From a virus, in IMG/VR virus record IMGVR_UViG_3300017767_003284, positions 1 to 32,465 of that record: DNA of 32,465 bases; one strand, 5' to 3'. Both the position numbers and the translations under genes were made by a program. Position 1 is the stretch's first letter, and each line of letters opens with the position of its first letter. Under the pieces are notes generated by a model, which saw only the letters and a program-made list of their open reading frames with translations, made no database searches and had not been told where the DNA came from. Positions 1 to 7,940 of this stretch are shown piece by piece.

Positions 1-1161
1 CTGAATTTTGCCATAGTCTTCTAGTCCTTTCTTAACTTTGGTTAGTTGATCTCTGTTTGCTTGGTATAATATTCCGTACCCGCCAGCGGCCTGCCATTTC
101 TGTATGTTAACAGGTCTGTCGTCAATTAGGATATTGGGTGTGCCTGTGCCCTTGTCTGTGGCGTAAGTTTCTTTCCTACCGGTCACTATAATTTCGTCTG
201 GTCGTTCTATGTTGTTCGAAATCCATACTTTCTTGTATTTGCTTGAGTTTTCATGGTCGCCTCTTAATGGTGATGTGTTAATCGAAAATGTTCCACCTGT
301 AAACTTCTTGACCATGTCGATTAAACTATCTGCTGTAGGAAACTTAGGTAATGTTGCAAAGAAGTCTGTACCAGTGATTCTGTCTATGACCTCTTTCTTA
401 AGATCTTTAGTTTTGTCGTTGGTAAGTTGTTTCCAATTCTCTACACCATACATTTTTTCAATACCGCCAAAGAAGTCTGCTAGGACTCCGTCCATGTCGA
501 GATATACAATTGGCTTTGCGTCTTCCATATCTTCATTATACAACTTCTTGTTGTTTTCGTCAATCTGCTTACCAAGTCTGTCTTGTATGATGTCATACAA
601 CTTTTTACCAGTGTTACCACCCATTATAATTCTAGAAAATTCTTGCTCTTGGCCTTTGTTGGCAAGTTCTCTGGCCTTCGATGCTGATGCACCTGTGGCA
701 CCTTCCTGGTCAGGATCTCTTTCTCCAGCACTTATTACATCAATTTTGTCAAATTTGTAAAGCTCATTACCTGCCTTGTCTGGTTTCCCGTTGTATTGAT
801 CCAAAAGTTTTTTGAACTCCATGACCCTATCTGATCCAGCTATCATTACAATCCTCGTCCTGCCCTCGGATTGTATTTTTTGTAATGCCTGGATAATTGT
901 TTTCACACCAGCATCTCCTATGGCAAGTGTAGGATAAAACATCTTAATGTAATCCTGTTTCTCTTTGAACGTAAGTGGATCTGTTTTGTTATTCTGTTTT
1001 TGCGATAGAAAGATATAACCTTTGCCATTTAGGCCTTGTGCGGTATCTATTACTTTGCTTATTAATTTTTGATGTCCTATTGTTGGTGGATTGAATCGGC
1101 CAAAGGCAAAAACTGCTGTTGAACGATCGTCTTCCTTAAGAAACAGTTCCCTTAGGTGCAT
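1..1161 (-). CDS. Nucleotidyltransferase-HAD phosphatase fusion (3' end outside window)
   Basis: 387 codons are visible and the frame is still open at base 1, so the C-terminus is missing. The N-terminal half has the nucleotidylyltransferase signature GRFNPPTIGH (residues 21-30, HxGH type). Further along it has a DVISAGERDP segment and then GASASKARE, which resembles the second ISxxxxR-type motif of NMN/pantetheine/cytidylyl transferases. The second half opens a HAD fold with YLDMDGVLADFF (about residues 220-231), like phage and bacterial 5'(3')-deoxyribonucleotidases, and has a later NILIDDRPVNIQKW segment typical of HAD motif IV. The likely roles are nucleotidyl transfer on a small cofactor or sugar plus a linked phosphatase; the substrate cannot be read. 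The start ATG at 1161 lies inside the preceding gene (26 nt overlap) with AAGGCG upstream. It is probably co-transcribed with that gene from a late promoter. Confidence 0.8.
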   Translation of the reverse strand, partial: MHLRELFLKEDDRSTAVFAFGRFNPPTIGHQKLISKVIDTAQGLNGKGYIFLSQKQNNKTDPLTFKEKQDYIKMFYPTLAIGDAGVKTIIQALQKIQSEGRTRIVMIAGSDRVMEFKKLLDQYNGKPDKAGNELYKFDKIDVISAGERDPDQEGATGASASKARELANKGQEQEFSRIIMGGNTGKKLYDIIQDRLGKQIDENNKKLYNEDMEDAKPIVYLDMDGVLADFFGGIEKMYGVENWKQLTNDKTKDLKKEVIDRITGTDFFATLPKFPTADSLIDMVKKFTGGTFSINTSPLRGDHENSSKYKKVWISNNIERPDEIIVTGRKETYATDKGTGTPNILIDDRPVNIQKWQAAGGYGILYQANRDQLTKVKKGLEDYGKIQ

Positions 1162-1492
1162 CGTATTCGCCTTGCTTTATACTTTCTAGTTCTCTGTCTG
1201 ATATAAGTCTCGCAACCTGTTGTCTTGTTTCTTTGGGGAACATGTTGCTGACATCATCTTGCGTGGATCCAAATTCTCTCACATACTCTTTTGCGGCATC
1301 GTCCACCAGGTACATCCATAGTTTTTGTGCCTTTTCGTGATCATAAACGTTCTTAGCTAGTTTTCTCTTGATGTTTGATATGATGGGCATGAATCGTCTA
1401 CGATACAGGTTCTCGTTGTTCATAATGTATGTATCCAGCTCGTTTACAGCGTCTGAATCTATGTTCTCTTTGATAAATTGTGATGCTCTCAT
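1136..1492 (-). CDS. Hypothetical helical phage protein (118 aa)
   Basis: I do not recognise a family. The protein starts MRASQFIKEN and is rich in charged and helix-favouring residues, with a basic stretch RRRFMPIISNIKRKL near residues 31-45. There is no membrane segment or signal peptide. A longer reading from 1591 is possible, but it would run inside the preceding gene. The ATG at 1492 is preferred because an AATAAATA late-promoter element (1500-1507) ends only 7 nt upstream of it and the preceding gene stops at 1506. Its 3' end overlaps the start of the nucleotidyltransferase-HAD gene, so the two are likely expressed together late. Confidence 0.65.
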   Translation of the reverse strand: MRASQFIKENIDSDAVNELDTYIMNNENLYRRRFMPIISNIKRKLAKNVYDHEKAQKLWMYLVDDAAKEYVREFGSTQDDVSNMFPKETRQQVARLISDRELESIKQGEYDAPKGTVS

Positions 1493-1499
1493 ATAAGCA

Positions 1500-1507
1500 T
1501 ATTTATT
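1500..1507 (-). promoter_or_regulatory. T4-type late promoter element, AATAAATA
   Basis: Read on the minus strand this is AATAAATA, one base from the T4 late consensus TATAAATA. It ends 7 nt before the ATG at 1492. With T4 spacing (start about 6 nt after the element) the transcript would begin 1-2 nt before the start codon. Confidence 0.6.
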
Positions 1508-1988
1508 AGTAAAGGTTGTGCAACAGCCACATGTAAAACGGTGAGGTAAAGCCAAATGTCCAAGTGCCGTTATGCCCCATTTGGGTGACATTTGTAAACG
1601 ATGCTTTTAATTCATGACCTTGTTTTTTTTGCTGTGTAGCCCATGGTTCAGGATAATTGGGTGTGTATACTCCTTCATATATCAGTGATCCCAGATCAAT
1701 GTCGTCTATTGAAATAGTTTTAATGTTCAATAATTGATCTTTAAGTATGTCTCCCTTTTCATTAACCACTGTTTGTCCATTGCTTTTGTTGGACCTCTTT
1801 ATCACTAGCTGATATAATTTGTCCTCCTCACACTCGTGTTCGAATTCAATAACATTTGGTTTATCTTGAGAGCCTGTTATGTTTTTTTTAAAATAAGTTT
1901 GATTATCGACCATGATCTCTGCATGAGGCGATTTGTCCCACATTGTGGCGTATAGTTCTAATTTAAATTTTAATTTTTCGGTTCCCAT
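1506..1988 (-). CDS. Hypothetical beta-rich protein (160 aa)
   Basis: Function not recognised. The composition alternates polar and hydrophobic residues (KLKFKLELYATMW, IEFEHECEEDKLYQLVI) as in a beta-sandwich. It is rich in aromatic residues, with several Trp in the C-terminal third (PEPWATQQ, GTWTFGF, YMWLLHNLY). A carbohydrate-binding-like fold is possible but is only a guess. There is no signal peptide or membrane helix. The ATG at 1988 overlaps the preceding 64-aa gene by 19 nt, which suggests translational coupling within a run of small genes starting at 2681. Confidence 0.6.
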   Translation of the reverse strand: MGTEKLKFKLELYATMWDKSPHAEIMVDNQTYFKKNITGSQDKPNVIEFEHECEEDKLYQLVIKRSNKSNGQTVVNEKGDILKDQLLNIKTISIDDIDLGSLIYEGVYTPNYPEPWATQQKKQGHELKASFTNVTQMGHNGTWTFGFTSPFYMWLLHNLY

Positions 1989-2164
1989 TCAAACTCTAAT
2001 CCTGCTGTCCTTCCTGTATACGGAATATTTACGTCATCCCTAAACATCTCGATAAAGAGTTGAGTTCCTGGTACTTGAACTTTCATGTACATATCTGACC
2101 GTTCTAACACTTCTGCTTCTTTAGTCCTGTCGTTGTTAGTGCATGTTATCACTATTGTTTCCAT
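1970..2164 (-). CDS. Small hypothetical protein (64 aa)
   Basis: A short acidic protein (METIVITCTNN... ending WEPKN) with a predicted beta-strand pattern, no cysteine motif and no membrane segment. An AAAGGATG Shine-Dalgarno-like sequence lies just upstream of the ATG. It overlaps the preceding gene's end by 13 nt and the next gene's start by 19 nt, which supports it being real. No function can be assigned. Confidence 0.6.
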   Translation of the reverse strand: METIVITCTNNDRTKEAEVLERSDMYMKVQVPGTQLFIEMFRDDVNIPYTGRTAGLEFEWEPKN

Positions 2165-2496
2165 TTGTACATCCTTTCAAAGTGCTCTGTGATTTGTGTT
2201 CTACTGCCACCTTGTGCTTCGAAAGAATCAATGAAACCATCGATTAGATTAGCGGCAAGTCTTCTGTATTCCGGCAAAACATCTTTTTGTAACTTTACGA
2301 TAGATTGTTGTGGATCCGATTGCACTATAGTGCCTATAGGCATGTTCTCTATCCAACTACCAGCTTTGCACATATCATTCTGAACCTTATGGACGTCTGA
2401 TGTAGGCTTATACGAAGGCAAAAATTTACGTGCTTCGTCAATAAGGATACACATAACCGTCCCAAAATAATCTTCTTTGTAGATATCCTTTTGCAT
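2152..2496 (-). CDS. Hypothetical protein (114 aa)
   Basis: No family recognised. Mostly helical, soluble, with two cysteines (residues about 16 and 43) and a C-terminal half (LPEYRRLAANLIDGFIDSF) that looks like an amphipathic helix. It starts 2 nt after the stop of the preceding small membrane gene and lacks a clear Shine-Dalgarno sequence, so coupled translation is likely. Probably part of the early transcript that begins at 2681. Confidence 0.6.
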   Translation of the reverse strand: MQKDIYKEDYFGTVMCILIDEARKFLPSYKPTSDVHKVQNDMCKAGSWIENMPIGTIVQSDPQQSIVKLQKDVLPEYRRLAANLIDGFIDSFEAQGGSRTQITEHFERMYKWKQ

Positions 2497-2498
2497 TT

Positions 2499-2681
2499 TT
2501 AAAGCACAAGCCCAACGACGTACGCACCGAGTAAAAAAGCAATACTGTATTTCATCCAGGATGTCCAGATTTTCTCGACTTTGTATCCGTTTTCCCTAAG
2601 ACACAATACGTGAGCGTCTATTGATTCTGCTGTTACTTCTATATCAAGTGTTTGTATATTTTCAATTTCATTGTCTGTCAT
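2499..2681 (-). CDS. Small C-terminal-anchored membrane protein (60 aa)
   Basis: The first 40 residues are acidic and soluble (MTDNEIENIQTLDIEVTAES). The last about 20 (YSIAFLLGAYVVGLVL) form one hydrophobic helix, so it is probably a tail-anchored inner-membrane protein with its N-terminus in the cytoplasm. Function unknown. It is the first gene of an early operon: a near-consensus sigma70 promoter ends 6 nt before the ATG, predicting a leaderless message, and no Shine-Dalgarno sequence is present. Early expression and small size would fit a host-takeover protein, but that is inference only. Confidence 0.7.
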   Translation of the reverse strand: MTDNEIENIQTLDIEVTAESIDAHVLCLRENGYKVEKIWTSWMKYSIAFLLGAYVVGLVL

Positions 2682-2687
2682 ATTATT

Positions 2688-2715
2688 ATTGTACTATACA
2701 TTGGAAAATTGTCAA
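2688..2715 (-). promoter_or_regulatory. Sigma70 early promoter, leaderless type
   Basis: On the minus strand TTGACA (2710-2715) is followed by a 16-bp spacer and TACAAT (2688-2693). Only 6 nt (AATAAT) separate the -10 box from the ATG at 2681, so transcription should start at or within 1-2 nt of the start codon. Confidence 0.75.
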
Positions 2716-2754
2716 CCAAGTTGATCTTGCTAGAACCTAGTAATACTGCTAATT

Positions 2755-3330
2755 TTACGAATTGATCAGCACAGAACTAATTGTGCCTGCTGTAACTGAA
2801 GTGGCTTTTGCTCTTACCCATACAAAATTGCCAGTGAAATTTGCGGTCGAAATCAAAGTGCTTTGGTCTGCTGTGAAAGTAGTGCCTGTAATATCAAAGT
2901 AATCATCTTCTGTTGGAGTGGTGGCCAATGATCCCTGCATCTTTATGGAACCAGTCATTGTGGAATTTACTTGATAAGCAACTGTGTGGACACCATCTGG
3001 TTGTGAATAGTACCCGTCACCTTTGGACTTATCACTTACAAATCCTGTGTGGTCTAATGTCGTTGTTGTAGATCCATCTGCTGTTTCTGTTGTTACAATT
3101 TCTTCTACAATTAGTTCATTAGCCGAAGTTTCCGTCTTGACAGTGAAAGTGCTATTGTTGTTTGAAGTGCCTGTGACAGTTATTAGATCTCTTACATTGA
3201 ATCCAGCCAAACTTGTAGTTGTAGATGTAATCTTGTATTCCGATCCCGTGGCAGTAAAACTGATATCTGTACCAGTAACGTTTGCCAGGTGCGATTTAGA
3301 TGCTAATAGTGTTGTACTTGTCTGTGCCAT
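2755..3330 (-). CDS. Putative virion structural protein (191 aa)
   Basis: Rich in Thr, Ser, Val and Ala with almost no charged clusters, as in phage capsid-decorating or tail beta-structures. Strand-forming repeats such as TSTTTSLAGFNVRDLITVTG and VTAGTISSVLINS are spread over the whole length. The C-terminal part (NFTGNFVWVRAKATSV) resembles the closing strand of phage beta-sandwich domains. There is no signal peptide. A late element ends 6 nt before the ATG, which fits a structural role. Which part of the virion it belongs to cannot be said. Confidence 0.65.
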   Translation of the reverse strand: MAQTSTTLLASKSHLANVTGTDISFTATGSEYKITSTTTSLAGFNVRDLITVTGTSNNNSTFTVKTETSANELIVEEIVTTETADGSTTTTLDHTGFVSDKSKGDGYYSQPDGVHTVAYQVNSTMTGSIKMQGSLATTPTEDDYFDITGTTFTADQSTLISTANFTGNFVWVRAKATSVTAGTISSVLINS

Positions 3331-3336
3331 CGTTGT

Positions 3337-3344
3337 TATTTATT
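3337..3344 (-). promoter_or_regulatory. T4-type late promoter element, AATAAATA
   Basis: AATAAATA on the minus strand ends 6 nt before the ATG at 3330 (spacer ACAACG). T4 geometry predicts a 0-1 nt leader. No Shine-Dalgarno sequence is present. Confidence 0.6.
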
Positions 3345-3636
3345 CAGTATTTTTTCTTTTGAATCTTGCTGTCTTTGGGCCTAGTCCGTACACAGCGGCC
3401 AACTCGTTAGGTTCTTGTCCATCAACTGTCAATATATTGATATACTTGATCTTATAGGCTTTGCCATCTGCTTCTCCCAGTTCCTCACAAAGACAATGGT
3501 CTTCGTCGACTTTTCTTACCCTTAATAAGCTTCTCTTGATGACAGGAGACCCCATCCAGTTTTTTTGTATCATGCTTTCCACGATGCTTTGATCATTGAA
3601 TATCTTCTTATCTCGTAGTTTTTTTATTGCTTCCAT
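3340..3636 (-). CDS. Hypothetical protein (98 aa)
   Basis: A basic protein with no recognised family. It has a short acidic segment with two cysteines (DEDHCLCEELGEADG, about residues 46-60) and a basic C-terminal end (ARFKRKNTE). The start at 3636 lies within the preceding gene (29 nt overlap) and has AAAGG upstream. It is the last gene of the dnaJ-def-clpA transcript. The late promoter of the next gene overlaps its 3' end. Confidence 0.6.
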   Translation of the reverse strand: MEAIKKLRDKKIFNDQSIVESMIQKNWMGSPVIKRSLLRVRKVDEDHCLCEELGEADGKAYKIKYINILTVDGQEPNELAAVYGLGPKTARFKRKNTE

Positions 3637-4249
3637 TTTTAACCTTTCTAAATTGAATTACTTTTTCTATGGCCTGCTGTGCTAACATATATATTGGTGT
3701 CAAGAATTTTTCTTCTTTCACATAGAAATATCCGCCAAAGCAGTGCTGAGATCTGTCTTCAAGGAAGTCTATTATGTTGTAGTTCGTTACTAAACAGTTG
3801 TACACATTCCTCTCCAAGAACTCCCATAGGCTTTTCTTCTGTGCGTCGGTCATGTACACCTGTGCATCTTTTTTTAAGTACACCTGGTATTGATATTTGC
3901 CATGTGGCAGTCTTGTACATCCTACAGTGTCCTTACCGAGATTCTTGAACCTCGGATCCACTGTCTCGGATCCAACCCAGAAATCCCAGAAACGTTCTAT
4001 CAGTTCCTGCGACTTGTCAAGATGCGAATAGAATATGGTTTTCCTGTCCTGCATACGAAACTTCAAATTTCTCCTGTTAGCAATTATAAAACTGGCTAGG
4101 TGGCATATATCTGGTGCATCTGCATATTCTTTCTTTAGATATAGTAGGTGCTCATCTGTGGTTGGATAAAACATTAGGCTACCAGGCAGTTTGAAGACTG
4201 TCTTGTGCCTATATCTGCCGTAGTATAATTTATTGTGATTTTTTCTCAT
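3608..4249 (-). CDS. Hypothetical protein (213 aa)
   Basis: No family recognised. The protein is very basic and aromatic-rich (MRKNHNKLYYGRYRHKTVFKL at the N-terminus, repeated Tyr/Phe/Trp), with no membrane segment. Its centre (LPHGKYQYQVYLKK) looks like a beta-hairpin, and the rest is helical. The basic N-terminus would allow nucleic-acid or membrane-surface binding, but nothing specific can be claimed. The start overlaps the clpA stop by 20 nt, so it is translated from the chaperone/protease transcript. Confidence 0.6.
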   Translation of the reverse strand: MRKNHNKLYYGRYRHKTVFKLPGSLMFYPTTDEHLLYLKKEYADAPDICHLASFIIANRRNLKFRMQDRKTIFYSHLDKSQELIERFWDFWVGSETVDPRFKNLGKDTVGCTRLPHGKYQYQVYLKKDAQVYMTDAQKKSLWEFLERNVYNCLVTNYNIIDFLEDRSQHCFGGYFYVKEEKFLTPIYMLAQQAIEKVIQFRKVKNGSNKKTTR

Positions 4250-6575
4250 CAGACATCTTAGGTTTGACCGGTTCTAGCACTTTTGGCTCTTTCTTTGCTT
4301 TGAAATTTACTGTTAGTTTTGGAACTATATCATCTGTAAGTCCAACTTCTACCATACCGCCTTTTGTAAGTTCACCGAACAACATCATCTTAGATAAGGG
4401 TTTCTTTATCTCATCATCTATTACACGTTGTAAAGGTCTGGCACCTAGTTTTGCATCAAATCCTTTTGTCATCAAGAACTCAATTGCCGTGTCTGTAGCA
4501 TTTACTTCTACATCTTTTTCAATGGTCATTGCATTTAACTCTTGCAAGAACTTCTTAACAACGGATTTCATTGTGTCTTTGCCTAATTTGTCAAACTTAA
4601 TTACTGCGTCTAGTCTGTTTCTAAACTCTGGAGGAAAGAACTTCTTAAGTGCTTTATCATCCTCACCTGTTCTCTCACTCTTTCCAAATCCTATATTGTT
4701 TCTTTCTTGCTCTTCTGCACCTAGGTTAGATGTCATTATTAGTGTAATGTTTCGACAGTCTGCTTTCTTACCATTTGATCCTGTGACTGTACCATAGTCC
4801 ATCACCTGTAGCAACATGTTCGATACATCTCTATGTGCTTTCTCTATCTCGTCGAACAATACGACTGCGTGTGGATTTTTTTCAACTTCGTTGATAAACA
4901 TACCACCACCCATATTGGAATCTTCATAGCCAACGTATCCCGGAGGCGATCCAATCAGTTTTGCAATAGAATGTTTCTCTTGATACTCCGACATGTCAAA
5001 TCTAATCAGTTCAACACCTAGTGTTTTTGCCAGTTGTTTTGCAGTCTCCGTCTTACCACAACCCGTTGGGCCTAGGAATAAGAACGATCCAACAGGTTTA
5101 GTCAAACTCTTAAGTCCCGCTCTGGCAACCAGGATCTTGTCTGTGATAGTGTTGATTGCTTTGTCCTGTCCATAAACTTGCAGTTTCATCTTCTCTTCGA
5201 GTGTTTTTAGATTACTAGCTTGTTTTTGCGACAACTGTTCAATGCTTATTCCTGTCATGACAGATATCTCATGTATTATTTCTTCGTGATCGATCTTGCC
5301 ATCCTTGACTCCATTCAGTCTCAGTCTTGCACAGGCAACGTCTATGACATCTATGGCCTTGTCTGGTAGTTTCTTGTCAGCGATAAATTTAGTTGAATAA
5401 TCTACTGCATCCTCACAGGCTTCGTCTGTTATTGTACAGTTATGGAACTTCTCATAATATTGTTTTACACCTTTAAGTATTTTTACTGCTGTTTCTTTTG
5501 AAGGTTCTCCAACTTGAAGTCTTTGGAATCTTCTCATCAATGCTCGATCCTTTTCAAAGTATTTCCTGTATTCTTCCCACGTGGTAGAAGCAAGTACTTT
5601 GATCGATCCTTTTAAGAGTGCAGGTTTAAGCATGTTAGCCATGTCCATGTTGTTGCCTTGGCCTGTTGCACCGGCACCAACTATCATGTGGGCTTCGTCT
5701 ATGAACAATATAGACTTGCCCTTTTGATCTAATGCATTAACAATTAGTTTCAATCTTTCTTCGAAGTCACCTCTGAATTTACTCCCTGCTATTAAACTGT
5801 TTACGTCCAGACTCCAAACAATATGGTCCTTGAGATATTCGGGCACATCATCTTTGTTTTTTGCAATTCTTCTAGCTAGGCCTTCTACAACTGCTGTTTT
5901 ACCAACACCAGGATCGCCTACAATAAGAACATTGTTTTTATTCCTTCTTGCGAGTATTTGTTTTAAATTTTCAGTTTCTTCTTTCCTACCTATGACTGGA
6001 TCTATTTTCTTATCAAAGTATTTCTGATTTAAATTTTCACAGTAGCTTTTTAGTATCCTGTCAGCTTGGTTAGGTCTAAGTTTCTGTTCGGGGCCTCCTG
6101 GTTGTGGTCCACCCATTGACGCCATTCCGTCATCTAATATAGTTTCTGTAGAAACTAAATCTATAAGATCTTGTTTGCTAACCTGATGTTTCTTTAAAAA
6201 GAATGCGGCATAACTTTTTTTCTCAGAAAATATTGATATTAGTATATCAACTGATGTAACATCTTGTCTACCCTGGAACAGTGCCTGAGTAAACGCTCTA
6301 TTCATTAATCTTTCAAGTGATGCTGTCTTCCTAGGAGTCATTGGTTCTTTTCCCTTTGCAATAATATCATTGCATTTTGTGTCAAGGTAATCTTCAACAT
6401 CTTTTATTAGAGCACCTACTTGTACTTTGAAATCATGTAGCACTGTGCCTATGGACTCGTCTTTAATAAGTGATAGCAATACGTGTTCGATTGTTACGTA
6501 TTCGTGTCTTCTCTTCTCGGCTTCCTTGACCGAATTTTCAAATATATTCTCTAGTCCTTCATTTGCTTCTAACAT
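4230..6575 (-). CDS. clpA: ClpA-like AAA+ unfoldase
   Basis: A full-length (781 aa) Hsp100 unfoldase of ClpA type. It has a Clp N-domain (about 1-145) and AAA module 1 with Walker A GDPGVGKT (220-227) and Walker B ILFIDEAH (289-296). AAA module 2 has Walker A GPTGCGKT (502-509), Walker B VVLFDEIE (571-578) and FRNR (651-654). It lacks the long coiled-coil middle domain of ClpB. The sequence NNIGFG (626-631) sits where ClpA/ClpX carry the IGL/IGF loop that docks on ClpP, so it probably feeds substrates to a protease. No ClpP gene is in the window, and host ClpP is the likely partner. The Shine-Dalgarno AAAGGATAG overlaps the stop codon of def. The C-terminal tail after about 760 is Lys/Pro-rich and appears phage-specific. 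Confidence 0.95.
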   Translation of the reverse strand: MLEANEGLENIFENSVKEAEKRRHEYVTIEHVLLSLIKDESIGTVLHDFKVQVGALIKDVEDYLDTKCNDIIAKGKEPMTPRKTASLERLMNRAFTQALFQGRQDVTSVDILISIFSEKKSYAAFFLKKHQVSKQDLIDLVSTETILDDGMASMGGPQPGGPEQKLRPNQADRILKSYCENLNQKYFDKKIDPVIGRKEETENLKQILARRNKNNVLIVGDPGVGKTAVVEGLARRIAKNKDDVPEYLKDHIVWSLDVNSLIAGSKFRGDFEERLKLIVNALDQKGKSILFIDEAHMIVGAGATGQGNNMDMANMLKPALLKGSIKVLASTTWEEYRKYFEKDRALMRRFQRLQVGEPSKETAVKILKGVKQYYEKFHNCTITDEACEDAVDYSTKFIADKKLPDKAIDVIDVACARLRLNGVKDGKIDHEEIIHEISVMTGISIEQLSQKQASNLKTLEEKMKLQVYGQDKAINTITDKILVARAGLKSLTKPVGSFLFLGPTGCGKTETAKQLAKTLGVELIRFDMSEYQEKHSIAKLIGSPPGYVGYEDSNMGGGMFINEVEKNPHAVVLFDEIEKAHRDVSNMLLQVMDYGTVTGSNGKKADCRNITLIMTSNLGAEEQERNNIGFGKSERTGEDDKALKKFFPPEFRNRLDAVIKFDKLGKDTMKSVVKKFLQELNAMTIEKDVEVNATDTAIEFLMTKGFDAKLGARPLQRVIDDEIKKPLSKMMLFGELTKGGMVEVGLTDDIVPKLTVNFKAKKEPKVLEPVKPKMSDEKKSQ

Positions 6576-6578
6576 TGT

Positions 6579-7073
6579 CTATCCTTTGTTTGCCATGTCC
6601 CATCGCAGTTTAGAGACTCTTTTATTAAATGTAATACCGTCAAGGTGATCGAGTTCATGCTGGAAGCATTTTGACTCCATTCCGTCGAGTTTTGCGAATT
6701 TTGTTTTTCCTTGTGTTGTTTCATATTGCACTTCTATTTGTTTTGGTCTTTCAACTTTTACGAAGATGTCCTTAAAACTCAAACATCCTTCCACATCAAT
6801 AACCTTTTCTTTACTTGAATTTATCACATGTGGATTCCAAATTATAGCATGTTTTTGGAATGTGTCAAATGTTTCGTGACCTATAGCAAAAAATCTTTTG
6901 GTAATGCCTATCTGGTTTGCGGCCAACCCCATGCCACGTTCGTCTAGCATCAGTTTGACCATGTCGGCCTCGAACTTTTCGATGTCCTCGTAACCCACGA
7001 TGTTGTCATCCTTTGTCCATGGTGTGCTGGTTTGTAGGAGTGTTTCGTATGGATATTGGAATACTTGAATCAT
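6579..7073 (-). CDS. def: Peptide deformylase
   Basis: Removes the formyl group from the N-terminal Met of new proteins using a bound metal. All three family motifs are present: GMGLAANQIG (47-56, motif I), EGCLS (95-99, metal-binding Cys97) and QHELDHLDG (138-146, metal ligands His139 and His143, catalytic Glu140). The length of 164 aa is normal. Unlike many cyanophage deformylases, which are short at the C-terminus, this one keeps about 18 residues after the HExxH motif. The ATG at 7073 overlaps the dnaJ stop in ATGA fashion, and clpA follows after 3 nt, so it is tightly coupled in an early operon. Confidence 0.95.
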   Translation of the reverse strand: MIQVFQYPYETLLQTSTPWTKDDNIVGYEDIEKFEADMVKLMLDERGMGLAANQIGITKRFFAIGHETFDTFQKHAIIWNPHVINSSKEKVIDVEGCLSFKDIFVKVERPKQIEVQYETTQGKTKFAKLDGMESKCFQHELDHLDGITFNKRVSKLRWDMANKG

Positions 7074-7933
7074 AGATCCTTTATCTTCTTCAAGTCGGAG
7101 GCACTCAGTTGTGGAATCAAAACGTGTATCTTCACGTAAAGGTTACCACGTATGCCTATTGTCTTGTGCACCGGCATGCCTCTTCCTTGTACTTGTAATA
7201 TTGTGTTAGGTTGTGTTCCTGCAGGCACTTTCACTTTAATAATATTATTGTCTAGGGTCTTAAGATTGAAGTCCGCACCCCTCACAGCTTGGAAACAGTC
7301 TATTGTCTTGTCTGTGTATAAGTCGTTGCCCTTGCGTGTGTATCCATCTGAGTCTAACACACTCATGATAACCATAAGGTCTCCACGTGGCATGTTTTTT
7401 ATGGAGTCATCTCCCATTCCTGCATATTTAAATGTTACACCGTGTTGCACGCCTGCGGGCACTTTGACCGTGGCAAATTCTTCTCGACCTGATGGCAATT
7501 TATAGTTTATAGTTTTCTCATTGTTCATCATGGCTTCCTTGATGCTTAAAGCCATTCTAACCTGCACATTTTTGTTACCCTGTGGTTGGGATCTGAATGT
7601 ACGAGCTCGGCCTGGTCCTTGTGTAAAATTAAATCGTCCTCCGAAGTCCATGTCACCTTTTTGAAACCCAGAAAAGAAATCACCAAATACGTCTTCATTA
7701 AAAAAAGGGTGTTGTCCGCCTGTACCACTTGATCCAAACTTCCGCATGGTATCATAGTCATGACGCTTTTGTGAATCCTTCAAAGTTTCATGTGCTTCAT
7801 TAATTTCTTTGAATTTTGATTCGTCACCGCCCCTGTCAGGATGATACTTTTTTGCTAGATCTTTGAATGCTTTTGTAATGTCCGCACTGGTGCTTTGTTC
7901 ATTCACACCTAGCACGTTGTAATAATTCTTCAT
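7070..7933 (-). CDS. DnaJ/CbpA-type J-domain co-chaperone
   Basis: An Hsp40 that would stimulate host DnaK. The J domain (1-65) has the essential HPD at residues 31-33 and the KFKEINEAHETL helix. A Gly/Phe-rich linker (about 66-120) includes GGQHPFF and FGDFFSGFQKG. Two C-terminal substrate-binding beta-domains follow (for example VKVPAGVQHGVTFKYAGMGD and VKVPAGTQPNTILQVQGRGMP). The CxxCxGxG zinc repeats of DnaJ are absent, so it is the CbpA/type II form; 287 aa is close to CbpA size. The start at 7933 is fixed by the J-domain N-terminus. There is no Shine-Dalgarno sequence: the -10 box ends 7 nt upstream, so the mRNA should be leaderless. It heads the dnaJ-def-clpA transcript. Confidence 0.93.
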   Translation of the reverse strand: MKNYYNVLGVNEQSTSADITKAFKDLAKKYHPDRGGDESKFKEINEAHETLKDSQKRHDYDTMRKFGSSGTGGQHPFFNEDVFGDFFSGFQKGDMDFGGRFNFTQGPGRARTFRSQPQGNKNVQVRMALSIKEAMMNNEKTINYKLPSGREEFATVKVPAGVQHGVTFKYAGMGDDSIKNMPRGDLMVIMSVLDSDGYTRKGNDLYTDKTIDCFQAVRGADFNLKTLDNNIIKVKVPAGTQPNTILQVQGRGMPVHKTIGIRGNLYVKIHVLIPQLSASDLKKIKDL

Positions 7934-7940
7934 ATGTAAT

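Noticed and set aside
209-760. Plus-strand open frame of 183 codons near the left edge
   Set aside because: It lies opposite the nucleotidyltransferase-HAD gene, whose motifs are unambiguous, and it has a low-complexity Ser/Leu composition.
2716-2754. Possible terminator between the structural gene and the 60-aa gene
   Set aside because: Short inverted bits (AGTATTACT, CTAG...CTAG) are present, but there is no stable GC stem followed by a U-run on the transcribed strand.
7546-7761. Minus-strand 71-codon frame inside dnaJ
   Set aside because: An out-of-frame shadow of the DnaJ Gly/Phe region with no start signals.
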